64,000 nucleotides of DNA, from NCBI RefSeq assembly GCF_039541875.1, contig NZ_BAABHB010000007.1:1-64000 (forward strand), written 5' to 3'. This document shows positions 35,616-43,622 of the stretch, in pieces; positions within the stretch are counted from its first letter, which is position 1; each line of letters opens with the position of its first letter. Origin of the DNA: Nibrella viscosa (GTDB taxonomy: Bacteria > Bacteroidota > Bacteroidia > Cytophagales > Spirosomataceae). The translations under genes were made by a program, and so were the position numbers. The notes beneath the pieces are model-generated. The model was not told the DNA's origin and did no database searches. It saw only the letters and a list, made by a program, of their open reading frames with translations.

Positions 35616-37136
35616 TCATTCCACCGAAATTTCAAAAGCCCGCCAGCCTAAATTATTTTTCTTCGGGTCGTAACAGGCGTGGCCTACCACCGATACAAGC
35701 TGATTTGCACGAAGCCCCCGGCTACCAAGCAGATCGGCCGGTACGTAAACATCCTGCACAAAGCCGAACCCGCCGGGTGCCACCTTCAGCGGCCCAGTGG
35801 CCGGGCGCAGGGCCACCGCCGGTGCCTGGTCGGTAGGGCGCACCGTACGTACCCGCACCTGGGGCCGCCCGTCTTTTTCGTCCCGCTCCAGCCGCAGGGC
35901 GAGGCTGCTGCCTACCTCCGGAAGCGCCATACCCGCTGCCGACCCAACCTGAGCCGTCCGGAAACGCCCCTGCGTATACGCATCGGCGGCATACGACACC
36001 AGACCCTGCCCGGCATCGACGGCCGTCACCAGCACGACAGTCTCAGGCAGGTCGGTCCAGAGCAGAGCTTCGGCGGCCGGCCGGGCGGTGCCGTACCAGT
36101 CGGCACTGGCCGGCACCGCCTGCGTATATTGGTCATCGTTAAGCCACTGCTCTACCTCGGCCGGAATTTTCCAGCCCTCCTGCCGGCGGGTCGCTACCAG
36201 CCGGTCGATCTCCGTACGGGCTTCGGCCCAGCGGTTCTGCCCGATCAGCACGGTCGCCAGCTTCTGCCGCACCTTGACCAGAAACGGCTCCGGGGCCGAC
36301 AGCGACAGCGCTTTGGCGTAGCAACTGATGGCCAGGCGAGGCTCTGCGGCAACCAGATCGGCCAGCAGATCCCACACCCAGAAGTCCCGTTGCTTCCGGC
36401 GGGCAAACGGCAGAAACGCCGGTATGGCCTCGTCGGCCCGGCCGAGCGCCAGTAGCAGCCGGGCCTGGTAGTAGGGCAGAAAGGTCCAGTCGGGGTATTG
36501 GGCCGCCAGCGCCCGCAGCCGGTCCAGGACCGGCAGGACCATTTCTTCCAGCAGGGGCACCAGCTGGAGTAACTGCCGGGACACGGCCATGCATACCCGC
36601 TCAACCAGCGGACTCAGGGTGGTGCCGCCGGACTGATCGGCGTTCCCGCCGGGCAGGGTCTCGGGCTGGTAGTCCTCTTCCCGGAAAGCGTCCCAGCCGC
36701 CGTTGCCCAGAATACCGAGCCAGTCGACACCGGTACTGCTATGCCGCAGCAGGCCCTTGATCCAGACCGACCGCACCAGCGAGGGCTCCGGGTCCAGAAA
36801 CAGCCGCGACAACGCCACCAGTTCGGCCAGGTCGCGCAGGGGCAGGCGGTCGGCCGGAGTCCGGAGCAGATAGCGGTTTACCGGCCACAGCACCTGTCCC
36901 CGCCAGCGTAGCTCATCGGCGCCCATCGGAAAATCGGCCAGCAACCGCAGCCCGCGCAGCAGCCGGACGGGCGCAGCCTCATCGGCGGCTTCCTTGAGCA
37001 GGTCGGTATACACCCAGGCCAGCTCCCGGCGGTTGCGGTCGTTGGTCGGGTCGGTTTCGTACAGGGCGCGGGCCTGCTGATAGGCTTCACGCAGGTTGCC
37101 GGACTGGCGGAGGGCGCGGATGGTTTGCGTTGTCAT
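35616..37136 (-). CDS. TPR protein with C-terminal cold-shock/S1-like domains
   Basis: A 506-residue protein. The first ~330 residues are helical repeats of TPR type (RQSGNLREAYQQARALYETD; YQARLLLALGRADEAIPAFL; CYAKALSLSAPEPF). The rest is beta-rich: an S1/OB-like segment (about 360-440) and a cold-shock-like end with GGFGFVQDVYVPADLL. TPR plus S1/CSD-like proteins of this build have been described in bacterial conflict systems that also contain primase-type proteins; the match here is by architecture only. It sits between the array 1 leader and cas2, same strand, so it is a candidate accessory factor for RNA or spacer handling. Start ATG 37136 (MTTQTIRAL) is the same MTT-type start as neighbouring genes. 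Confidence 0.7.
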   Translation of the reverse strand: MTTQTIRALRQSGNLREAYQQARALYETDPTNDRNRRELAWVYTDLLKEAADEAAPVRLLRGLRLLADFPMGADELRWRGQVLWPVNRYLLRTPADRLPLRDLAELVALSRLFLDPEPSLVRSVWIKGLLRHSSTGVDWLGILGNGGWDAFREEDYQPETLPGGNADQSGGTTLSPLVERVCMAVSRQLLQLVPLLEEMVLPVLDRLRALAAQYPDWTFLPYYQARLLLALGRADEAIPAFLPFARRKQRDFWVWDLLADLVAAEPRLAISCYAKALSLSAPEPFLVKVRQKLATVLIGQNRWAEARTEIDRLVATRRQEGWKIPAEVEQWLNDDQYTQAVPASADWYGTARPAAEALLWTDLPETVVLVTAVDAGQGLVSYAADAYTQGRFRTAQVGSAAGMALPEVGSSLALRLERDEKDGRPQVRVRTVRPTDQAPAVALRPATGPLKVAPGGFGFVQDVYVPADLLGSRGLRANQLVSVVGHACYDPKKNNLGWRAFEISVE

Positions 37137-37225
37137 AAGAGTGATGAGTGATGAGTGATGAGTTAGGGGGCAACTGCCGGGCGACTCCATTCAGGCTACC
37201 CACTATCAACTAACGACTATCGACT

Positions 37226-37714
37226 TCACACAAATACTGTGTTCTTCGGAGCGGTCATCATCTCCAGGTCGAAAGACTTGCCGATGCAGTGCAGGCTGTT
37301 GAGCATGTCTTCGCCCACGGGCAGCAGCATGATGCTGTCTTCGTTTTCGTACAACTGCTGGATCTGCCGCAGCAGGTCGGTCAGTTCGCGGTACGAGCGC
37401 CGGTGCAGCCGGGCAAAGAACACCGACTTCTGCACGCGGATGCAGCCCTGCTTTTCGAGCAGCCGGGCCACCAGCCGCCGGATCTTGTTGTTCTCGATGT
37501 CGTAATAGATAAAGCAGTACATCTCTTCCGGGCGTTTTGTGGGTTCGTTTGTCAGCCAGTTCAGCCAGTCGGCCAGCCGCTTTGGCAGGGCGGTAGCATC
37601 CGCCTGTTCGGCCGATAGCAGGGCGTCGGGCCTGATCGAAGGCAGGCCGGCACCGGCCCAGGAGCGATTCCGCTCGGGCAGCGTTTTGGGCGGTATGGGT
37701 TTACGGCGGGGCAT
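37226..37714 (-). CDS. cas2: Cas2 with an N-terminal extension
   Basis: The last ~98 residues are a complete Cas2 ferredoxin fold: MYCFIYYDIENNKIRRLVAR, with the conserved Asp at the end of strand 1, then VQKSVFFARLHRRSYREL and EDSIMLLPVGEDML. Cas2 bridges two Cas1 dimers during spacer integration. An extra ~64 residues precede it (MPRRKPIPPKTLPERNRSWA onward), basic and Pro-rich at first and then helical. The frame and ATG at 37714 support the extension; a start at the internal Met (37522) would give a standard-size Cas2. Upstream gene is a primase-polymerase; downstream is the TPR-CSD gene. Confidence 0.93.
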   Translation of the reverse strand: MPRRKPIPPKTLPERNRSWAGAGLPSIRPDALLSAEQADATALPKRLADWLNWLTNEPTKRPEEMYCFIYYDIENNKIRRLVARLLEKQGCIRVQKSVFFARLHRRSYRELTDLLRQIQQLYENEDSIMLLPVGEDMLNSLHCIGKSFDLEMMTAPKNTVFV

Positions 37715-37717
37715 TGG

Positions 37718-37818
37718 TTGGCGTTTGACGTTTGACGTTTGACGTTTGATGACGAAGTGGAGCCACCCGGCTCTTCAACTGGTGGAGCAACGTTAAACGT
37801 TGAACGTCAAACGTTAAA
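37718..37818. repeat. Word-like repeats between cas2 and primase gene
   Basis: CGTTTGACGTTTGACGTTTG and its inverted forms (AACGTTGAACGTCAAACG) fill this gap and form a fold-back. No coding content. Similar low-complexity word repeats of other families lie in several other gaps of the window. Confidence 0.6.
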
Positions 37819-37819
37819 C

Positions 37820-38899
37820 CTAATTCAACGCCAGCGCAAACGGCACGCTCTCTACCACCGAAGGGGCAAACAGCAGCGTATACAGGCAGTCGTGCAGGCG
37901 GTCGGCCAGGGCCGGGTCGGTGCCGGTCCTGGGCGATTTTACCAGCGAAAAGCCCCGCTTGCCGAAAAAGACGTTGATCTCCGCCAGTCGCAGGCCCTGC
38001 GTAACGCAGAACTTCAGTCCGTAGTTGAGGGTAACTACTTCCTTCAGTTCCAGGCCGTGCTGGGGCAGCATGGTCCGCAGTTCGGCTTCCAGCCGGGTCA
38101 GTTCTTCGGGTACGTACACCTGCCGCTCCCGGCTGCGGGTGGTGGCCGTACTGCGCGGGTTGATCTGGTGCAGAATGTCCCGATAAGCCGCTTCGTCGAT
38201 CGGCCGGGCCTTAGCCACCACCGGGACTTCAGCAGCTACCGCCAGCGCGGTTTGGTTACCCGCCACGTTACCGGCCAACGGGCGCTCCTCCTCCGCAAAC
38301 AGATCGGAGGGCGCATCGGGTAGCCAGCACTGCCAGTCGAGGGGCACAGCGCTGCCGTTCAGGTAGGCCGTTGGGTCATGCGCCAGAAAGCAGGCCCGTG
38401 TGGGATCCGACGTGCGCAGGTCGACGCTCCGGGTCAGGCGCATATCGGCCCCAAACTGCGTGGCAAACTGCCGGTAGGCCGCCGAAAAAGCCTTAGGATC
38501 GGTGCAGGTGGTCGACAGCGGAAAGAACAGTTTCAGCCCACGCCCGCCCGGCGACACAAACGCCAGCGCCACCGACTCGTGCCGGCGAATCTCGTCGGGT
38601 ACCGTACCGTTCAGGTCCGTACAATCGTCGAGGTCCAGCACAAAAAAGTCCGCGCCCAACAGGTGTTCCGTCCGGCGGCTCCCGTCGGCAAACCGGCTGC
38701 CCACCACATACGGCAGCCGGGTTTTCACCGACTTAGCGGCCGTCGTATCCAACTGGCTCAGCTTCCGCAGCCGGTCGGTCATCGACGCCAGGTGCGGGTC
38801 AGCCGTGATCTGCTGATGCACCTCGTCCAGGGTAACCAGCCGCAGCACCTCGGCCGCACTGGTGATCTGGGTTCCGAAAGAGAGCTGAGTTGTTGTCAT
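37820..38899 (-). CDS. CRISPR-associated primase-polymerase (AEP, BT4734/VirE-N-like)
   Basis: A 359-residue protein. Residues about 55-200 are an archaeo-eukaryotic primase-like catalytic domain: ADFFVLDLDDCTDLNG holds the DxD metal ligands, AFVSPGGRGLKLFFPL the conserved Ser/Gly loop, and DLRTSDPTRACFLAHDP the third motif. The C-terminal ~150 residues are helical. This is the BT4734-like/VirE N-terminal family, seen in Bacteroidota mobile elements and, beside cas1 and cas2, as CAPP proteins that make or repair DNA and RNA ends during spacer acquisition. It is placed exactly between cas1 and cas2 on the same strand. Start ATG 38899 (MTTTQLSFG). Confidence 0.82.
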   Translation of the reverse strand: MTTTQLSFGTQITSAAEVLRLVTLDEVHQQITADPHLASMTDRLRKLSQLDTTAAKSVKTRLPYVVGSRFADGSRRTEHLLGADFFVLDLDDCTDLNGTVPDEIRRHESVALAFVSPGGRGLKLFFPLSTTCTDPKAFSAAYRQFATQFGADMRLTRSVDLRTSDPTRACFLAHDPTAYLNGSAVPLDWQCWLPDAPSDLFAEEERPLAGNVAGNQTALAVAAEVPVVAKARPIDEAAYRDILHQINPRSTATTRSRERQVYVPEELTRLEAELRTMLPQHGLELKEVVTLNYGLKFCVTQGLRLAEINVFFGKRGFSLVKSPRTGTDPALADRLHDCLYTLLFAPSVVESVPFALALN

Positions 38900-38950
38900 G
38901 GGGGGGAAGGGTTAGGTTTCGGGTTTCAAGTTCCAAGTTTCAGGTTCCAT

Positions 38951-39030
38951 GTTTCAGCGGGGCCGCCCGGCGGTTTCAGGTCGACGGCTGGAGGGACAAA
39001 CATGAAACCGCCGGGTGGCCCCGCTGAAAC
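38951..39030. repeat. 28-bp-stem inverted repeat between primase gene and cas1
   Basis: Bases 38951-38978 and 39003-39030 are reverse complements with one mismatch in 28, around a 24-bp loop; the arms contain GCGGGGCCGCCCGGCGG. Flanking words (TTTCAGGTTCCATGTTTCAG, CTGAAACCTGAAACAT) extend the symmetry. It lies directly downstream of the cas1 stop and may be an mRNA-stabilising or attenuating hairpin, or a dispersed palindromic repeat. Confidence 0.75.
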
Positions 39031-39038
39031 CTGAAACA

Positions 39039-40037
39039 TTAGATTTCAAACTTCTTCAGCGTCGAAGCCAGCTTCTGGGCTTCCAGCGTGATGTGCTGCA
39101 ACCGGGAACGCGACAGGGACTGGATCACCACAACCTCGGCCAGGTAATCGTTGAACGACTGGATCAGAATACGTTTGCCCGTGGTGTTGAGCCAGTACTG
39201 CCCCTGCTCGATGTCGAAAAACTCGTCGAACACAATTTCCTGCAGGCACAGGTGGCAGACCACATAGTCGGCCCAGCAGCGGAACAGTTCGATAAAATCA
39301 TAGACCAGCACGGGACGGTTGTATTCGTCGCGGTGCATGACACCGATAAACGGATCGATACCCGCCTGAATCAGCGCCGACTCGCAATGGCCGTACAACA
39401 TGCCGTAGGCGTAGTTGAGCAGGCAGTTGAACGCATCGGCAGCACCCCGGTGGGTACGTTTGTCGAAGCGGTACGCAGCGGGCAGGCAGCGGCTCAGGTG
39501 GGCAAAATACACGCGCCCGGCGCTTCCCTCCCACCCCCGAAACGAGGCAAAAGCCTCCTGCGGATCGGTAATCTCGTAGGTGCCGATCCTGTCGCGGTGC
39601 CGCTGCAACTGCTGCAGGGGTTCGTCCGGCCGGGGAGCCGCCGTCCCTTCCAGCAGAGCGGCTACCAGATCGAGCACGGCCATCTGGTTATCCAGTTTCC
39701 GCACCAGTACCTCGCGCACCCAATTGTAGCCGAAGGAACTGCGTGCAAAGTCGAGCTGGTGCTTGCGCACGGTCGACACCGACCCGAAGCGGTTACTCCA
39801 CAGCCGCCCCACCGGAAAACCTTTGCGGTCGACAAAAAGAATATCGGTGTCGTGTTCCAGGGCGGTCAGCACGGCATCGTAGGTCAGTTGGGTAGCCGGG
39901 TGCAGGCAGATGCTTTTCACCCCGGCCACCGGAACATAGGTTTCCCGGTCTTTGGTGCGAATGCGGTACCGGCCATTCCGAACGGCCAGGCTGCTGCCGC
40001 GCTGATTGATGACGAGTTGTGTGAAGGTGTGTGTAGT
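39039..40037 (-). CDS. cas1: Cas1 integrase (type III-associated), start codon uncertain
   Basis: The frame is open from TGA at 40038-40040 to the stop at 39039. It encodes a complete Cas1: N-terminal beta domain (QLVINQRGSSLAVRNGRYRI; DILFVDRKGFPVGRLW) and C-terminal helical domain with the metal ligands Glu, His and Asp in YAYGMLYGHCESALIQAG, GVMHRDEYNRPVLVYDF and following IELFRCW. No ATG, GTG or TTG precedes QLVIN in frame; the first is GTG 39929, which would drop about 28 conserved residues. CTGAACTACACAC just above QLVIN looks like a CTG start with one extra A. I list the whole open frame. No reverse transcriptase is fused. Confidence 0.88.
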   Translation of the reverse strand, partial: TTHTFTQLVINQRGSSLAVRNGRYRIRTKDRETYVPVAGVKSICLHPATQLTYDAVLTALEHDTDILFVDRKGFPVGRLWSNRFGSVSTVRKHQLDFARSSFGYNWVREVLVRKLDNQMAVLDLVAALLEGTAAPRPDEPLQQLQRHRDRIGTYEITDPQEAFASFRGWEGSAGRVYFAHLSRCLPAAYRFDKRTHRGAADAFNCLLNYAYGMLYGHCESALIQAGIDPFIGVMHRDEYNRPVLVYDFIELFRCWADYVVCHLCLQEIVFDEFFDIEQGQYWLNTTGKRILIQSFNDYLAEVVVIQSLSRSRLQHITLEAQKLASTLKKFEI

Positions 40038-40152
40038 TCAGAATTAATTGGTTTCAAGTGTATACTGAACCAGTATGATCTGCTGCCAGCTTACCGGCTC
40101 TTTTTCTGCTACGCAGAACCGGAGTACAATTGCACCGGCGAACCGGTCCGGT

Positions 40153-41007
40153 TCAGGGGCGCAAAAAACCCTGCACCATTGCCAGGGATTTGGGCAGGCT
40201 ACCCTGCCGCTGGCAGCTTGAGCGGGTAATGCGCATCTCGGTGAGCCATTTGGTCCAGAGCGCCGTGAGCAGGTCCATTTCGTCGAGATTGTCGTACTTC
40301 GGCCGGATTTCGGCCACGCATACAACCAGGTTCGGAAACGGCTTGCCTACCGGCAGCAGTCCTTCGGTCGGGCGGGATAGGGTTTGCCGCCACTGCGGAT
40401 CATGGCGCAGCCGCTCCAGCATCTGCGAATCGGTGGTCCGGTTGCCCTGCCGCTTGGCGTGCCGGTTCTGCTCGAAATCGAAATACCCATCGGTGAGGAT
40501 CACCAGCACATTGCGCCGGTCGGCCGCCAGGTCGGTGGGCAACTGCTCGTTGAAGTACTGCCACAGGTCGCAGCCGGCAAACTGCCGCGACCCGGTTTTG
40601 CCGGCCGTAGCCTCCCGGTACAGGCGGGTCAGCCGGCCGGGTAAAGCGGCTTTGAAGGCGTCCAGCCGCTTGCGTTTGTCGCCGATGCCCAGTACACTCA
40701 TGTCCAGGTACAGATCCTCCATGTACGCGTCGGGCCGGTAGGCAATGCCTTGCTGCGGGGCAATGGCCACCCGAAACTGGTCGCGGGAGTTGATGATCAG
40801 ATTCCGGCGTACCTCCTCCTCAAAGCGGCCGAATACCGCCTGGATCAGGGCAATGTCGCGCCGGGCCTGCTCCGGCTGCAACAGGCGGTCCGACAGGTCG
40901 AGCAGCACCACGTAATTCGCCGGCTGTTGCGGGTTCGGGGTACCAGGCCCGGCCAGGGCGACAACAGAGAGCGTCAGAAGGAGACAGAGTTGGATAAAGG
41001 TTGTCAT
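40153..41007 (-). CDS. Secreted vWA-like protein in the adaptation block
   Basis: A 284-residue protein with a signal peptide (MTTFIQLCLLLTLSVVALAG) and a von Willebrand A-like fold: NYVVLLDLSDRLLQPEQARR carries an incomplete MIDAS-like DxSxR, followed by FRVAIAPQQGIAY and NVLVILTDGYFDFEQNR with the second acidic site. Its specific function is not known to me. The start at 41007 begins the signal peptide; the longer upstream frame does not. It is 68 bp downstream of the membrane coiled-coil gene and 115 bp upstream of cas1, all on one strand, suggesting a shared transcript. Confidence 0.7.
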   Translation of the reverse strand: MTTFIQLCLLLTLSVVALAGPGTPNPQQPANYVVLLDLSDRLLQPEQARRDIALIQAVFGRFEEEVRRNLIINSRDQFRVAIAPQQGIAYRPDAYMEDLYLDMSVLGIGDKRKRLDAFKAALPGRLTRLYREATAGKTGSRQFAGCDLWQYFNEQLPTDLAADRRNVLVILTDGYFDFEQNRHAKRQGNRTTDSQMLERLRHDPQWRQTLSRPTEGLLPVGKPFPNLVVCVAEIRPKYDNLDEMDLLTALWTKWLTEMRITRSSCQRQGSLPKSLAMVQGFLRP

Positions 41008-41074
41008 ACCATCGGTTGGTTTATAGTGTGGAATGATCAGTGGGCAGAAGGCAGAAAAGCGGCCGCCTGTATGC

Positions 41075-42349
41075 CTACTGCAAACTGCCTGCTGCAAACT
41101 GCCGGAGGTGCTCCTGGTAGAACGCCTGCCGGACAGTTTCGCACTCGATGCGCAGGGCCTCGTTGCCCAGCCGGTTATTAACATAGCCCAGCCAGCCGTC
41201 GTAGAAATCGGTAATGTATTTCTCCAGCTCCGAATCGCTCACCACCAGCACATCCTTCCGGTGGGTAAGGGCCTGCACATCCAGCCCTATTTTCCGGATG
41301 GTACCCTCCAGCTCTTCCAGCCGGGCTTTCAGATCCTGAATGCGGGCTTTCAGTTGCTGCCGGCGCTGCTGCCGGCTCCGGATCTCCAGCCGGGTAATCC
41401 GGTAGAAGTCTTTCTTGCCTTCTTCGTGCATCAGGGCGTGCAGGATACCGCTCCAGATCAGGCAGGTCACAAACCCCAGCACAATAATCAGGTAGAATAC
41501 CGGTGAGGTCCACCAGTGATGCTCACCGTCGGCCAGGCCCATCAGCACCTTCAGTTCGTGGCTTTTCTGCTCCACAAAGAACGCCAGCAGCCCATCGGCC
41601 ACCAGCACCACCAGCAGCAAACCCGCCAGAGACCACCACCGGAGCCGGTGCGAGCCGTCGGCCAGAATGTGCAGGAATCCACCGAAGGCAAAGAACACAA
41701 ACGGCGCAATCCAGTGGAAGTGCAGCGTCTCGAATGCCGACCGGGCAAAGATCGTCGACATCACCCCCGCCAGGCCGTTGGTGCCGGCCGCCTGCGCTTC
41801 GCCCACCAGGTCGCGGATAAACGCCGAGTAGAAACCCGAGACGTAAAAGGCATACACAAACAACGTCAGCGGCAGAAACAGCAGCCAGTAGAACCGCAGC
41901 CGGAACCGGTCGATGTGGTCGGGGTGGCGGGGTCCTTCGGCCTCTGCCTTCCGAAGTTCCAGCATCTGTTCCTCCAGGTCTCCGATCTCCTGCTCCAGCT
42001 TCGGAATATCCGTGACGTTGATCTTGTTGATCTCCGTGCGGGCCAGGTCGGCATCCTTCTCCAACTGCAGGATCTGCTGGTCGATGGTCTGCCGCTGCTG
42101 CTGCCGCCGGGTATCGTCGGACCGCTCGTCGATGAGGTACCCCCGCCAGATCTGGTTGAACAGGTTCCGCAGCGCTTCGGCATTACCCCGGTGGTGTTCG
42201 GCTTTTTCGTAGCCGTAGCGGTGCAGGTTCACCCGCTTCACGAGCGTATCGGTAGCCGGCTCCGGCCCGGCGCCGGCTATCGGCTGGTCGGTGACGGGCT
42301 GGGTAGCATGGCCGTTCAGTTTGGTCGGGAAAAGAGCGAAGGTTGTCAT
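41075..42349 (-). CDS. Membrane protein with two coiled coils, first gene of the adaptation block
   Basis: A 424-residue protein that I do not recognise. After a soluble N-terminus comes a coiled coil (about 80-140: RQTIDQQILQLEKDADLART, PKLEQEIGDLEEQMLELRKA), then about five membrane helices (150-310: FYWLLFLPLTLFVYAFYVSG; FVFFAFGGFLHILA; LLLVVLVADGLLAFFV; FYLIIVLGFVTCLIWSG) and a second coiled coil (LEIRSRQQRRQQLKARIQDL) with a helical C-terminus. It could be a membrane effector or scaffold. The ATG at 42349 lies 26 bp from an operator-like inverted repeat, and the WYL regulator is divergent. Confidence 0.7.
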   Translation of the reverse strand: MTTFALFPTKLNGHATQPVTDQPIAGAGPEPATDTLVKRVNLHRYGYEKAEHHRGNAEALRNLFNQIWRGYLIDERSDDTRRQQQRQTIDQQILQLEKDADLARTEINKINVTDIPKLEQEIGDLEEQMLELRKAEAEGPRHPDHIDRFRLRFYWLLFLPLTLFVYAFYVSGFYSAFIRDLVGEAQAAGTNGLAGVMSTIFARSAFETLHFHWIAPFVFFAFGGFLHILADGSHRLRWWSLAGLLLVVLVADGLLAFFVEQKSHELKVLMGLADGEHHWWTSPVFYLIIVLGFVTCLIWSGILHALMHEEGKKDFYRITRLEIRSRQQRRQQLKARIQDLKARLEELEGTIRKIGLDVQALTHRKDVLVVSDSELEKYITDFYDGWLGYVNNRLGNEALRIECETVRQAFYQEHLRQFAAGSLQ

Positions 42350-42374
42350 AGCCGTAGGAAGGTTGAGATGAAAG

Positions 42375-42418
42375 ACGCTGCAAAAGTGAGCCGCTTTACT
42401 GCATTCTTTTTGCAGCGT
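42375..42418. promoter_or_regulatory. Shared operator site A between membrane gene and WYL regulator
   Basis: ACGCTGCAAAA at 42375-42385 and TTTTGCAGCGT at 42408-42418 form a perfect 11-bp inverted repeat. Inside it, TGCATTCTTTTTGCAG at 42400-42415 is, on the minus strand, CTGCAAAAAGAATGCA, the motif also found before cas6 and before the DUF2130 gene. CACTTTTG (minus, 42388-42381) could be the -7 box of the adaptation block. Symmetry and position between divergent genes are typical of an autoregulated operator. Confidence 0.7.
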
Positions 42419-42461
42419 ACCGACTTCTTTTTTATTTTTACGGCACAAGCTTTTCTGTCCT

Positions 42462-43436
42462 ATGCCCGTCAACAAAAACCAACTGGGCCGTTTACTGGCC
42501 ATCCATAACCTGCTGGGAACCGGCCGGCGGTATAATCTGAAACAGCTCATCGACGCCTGCAAACAGGTAACGGGCGATTTGCCGTCTGAACGGACCGTCT
42601 TTGAGGATCTCCGGCTGCTGCGGGAGGAGTACAAGGCGCCCATTTCCAAAGGCGTCAAATCGCTTTATCCGTACCACTATACGGGTGAATATTCGTTGTT
42701 TGGGGCCATGAATAAAGAAGATGCGGCTCTGGCCAACGAAGCGGCCGCCCTAATCCGGCAGATGAGCATGCTGCCGCAGTTTGCGGGCCTGGAGGAGGTT
42801 CAGCTTAAATTTCAGCAACGGGCGGGCGTGATTGGCCGGCCCGCCGAGCCGGTGGTGCAGTTTGAGCAGAATCCGGCCTACTCGGGCCTCAAACACCTGC
42901 AGCCCATCTACGAGGCCATTCAGCAGGACCGGCGGCTGCTGGTGCAGTACTGTGATTTCCATAACCAGCGAGTTAAAATTGAGTTTAGTCCGTATCTGCT
43001 GCGCGAGTACAGCAACCGCTGGTTTGTGTTCGGCTGGGACACCACCCGAAAGAGCATCATCAACCTGGCCCTGGACCGCATCGAAGACCTGAAGCGGCTC
43101 AGTGACAGCAAGCGCCGGCCCGACGACACCAACTGGAACGAGTACCTGGCCGATATAGTGGGTGTAACCCGCTACCAGGACGAGCCGGTGGAGACGCTGG
43201 TGCTGCGGGTGTATCTGCCCCGCGCCCGGTACGTAGAGACCAAGCCCCTGCATGCATCGCAGCAGATCATCGGCCGCACCGATGCCTACCTCCATTTCCA
43301 GTACCAGTTGCGCTGGAACCGGGAATTGGAATCGAAGCTGCTGGAGTTTGGCCCCGACGCCGAACTACTCAGCCCCACCCACCGACGGCAGCAGCTCAAG
43401 GAGCGCGTGCTGGCTATGGTTCAGCGGTATACATAA
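42462..43436 (+). CDS. WYL-domain transcriptional regulator
   Basis: A 324-residue regulator with an N-terminal winged helix (LGRLLAIHNLLGTGRRYNLK, PSERTVFEDLRLLREEYKAP), a WYL-type middle domain (QDRRLLVQYCDFHNQRVKIE; PYLLREYSNRWFVFGWD) and a C-terminal WCX domain (VYLPRARYVETKPLHASQQI). WYL proteins sense nucleotides or nucleic acids and control defence loci, including CRISPR arrays in cyanobacteria. It is the only plus-strand gene in the CRISPR region, divergent from the adaptation block, so it probably controls that block and itself through site A, and the other operator sites in trans. Confidence 0.9.
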   Translation: MPVNKNQLGRLLAIHNLLGTGRRYNLKQLIDACKQVTGDLPSERTVFEDLRLLREEYKAPISKGVKSLYPYHYTGEYSLFGAMNKEDAALANEAAALIRQMSMLPQFAGLEEVQLKFQQRAGVIGRPAEPVVQFEQNPAYSGLKHLQPIYEAIQQDRRLLVQYCDFHNQRVKIEFSPYLLREYSNRWFVFGWDTTRKSIINLALDRIEDLKRLSDSKRRPDDTNWNEYLADIVGVTRYQDEPVETLVLRVYLPRARYVETKPLHASQQIIGRTDAYLHFQYQLRWNRELESKLLEFGPDAELLSPTHRRQQLKERVLAMVQRYT

Positions 43437-43622
43437 GCCCGAACTACTGGTAGCAGTATAGTTACACCCCCGTTCTGTCCAACGTATTGCACCGCGGCAA
43501 CGGCAAGCCGTTCGTGGGCGGGGGTAAGAGTGATGCCGGGGTTGCCCGGCGGTTAGGGGTGGTGAATGATGAGTTAGGCGCTATAAGGGGGCCAGCCGCA
43601 GGTGATGAGTGGGTAGAGTGAG

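Noticed and set aside
39039..40037. Reverse transcriptase fused to Cas1
   Set aside because: No RT motifs (such as a YxDD) occur in the frame; the adjacent polymerase is an AEP-type primase.
40044..40325. Minus-strand frame just upstream of cas1 as a possible cas1 start
   Set aside because: Different frame from Cas1, overlaps the end of the vWA gene, and has no Cas1-like residues.
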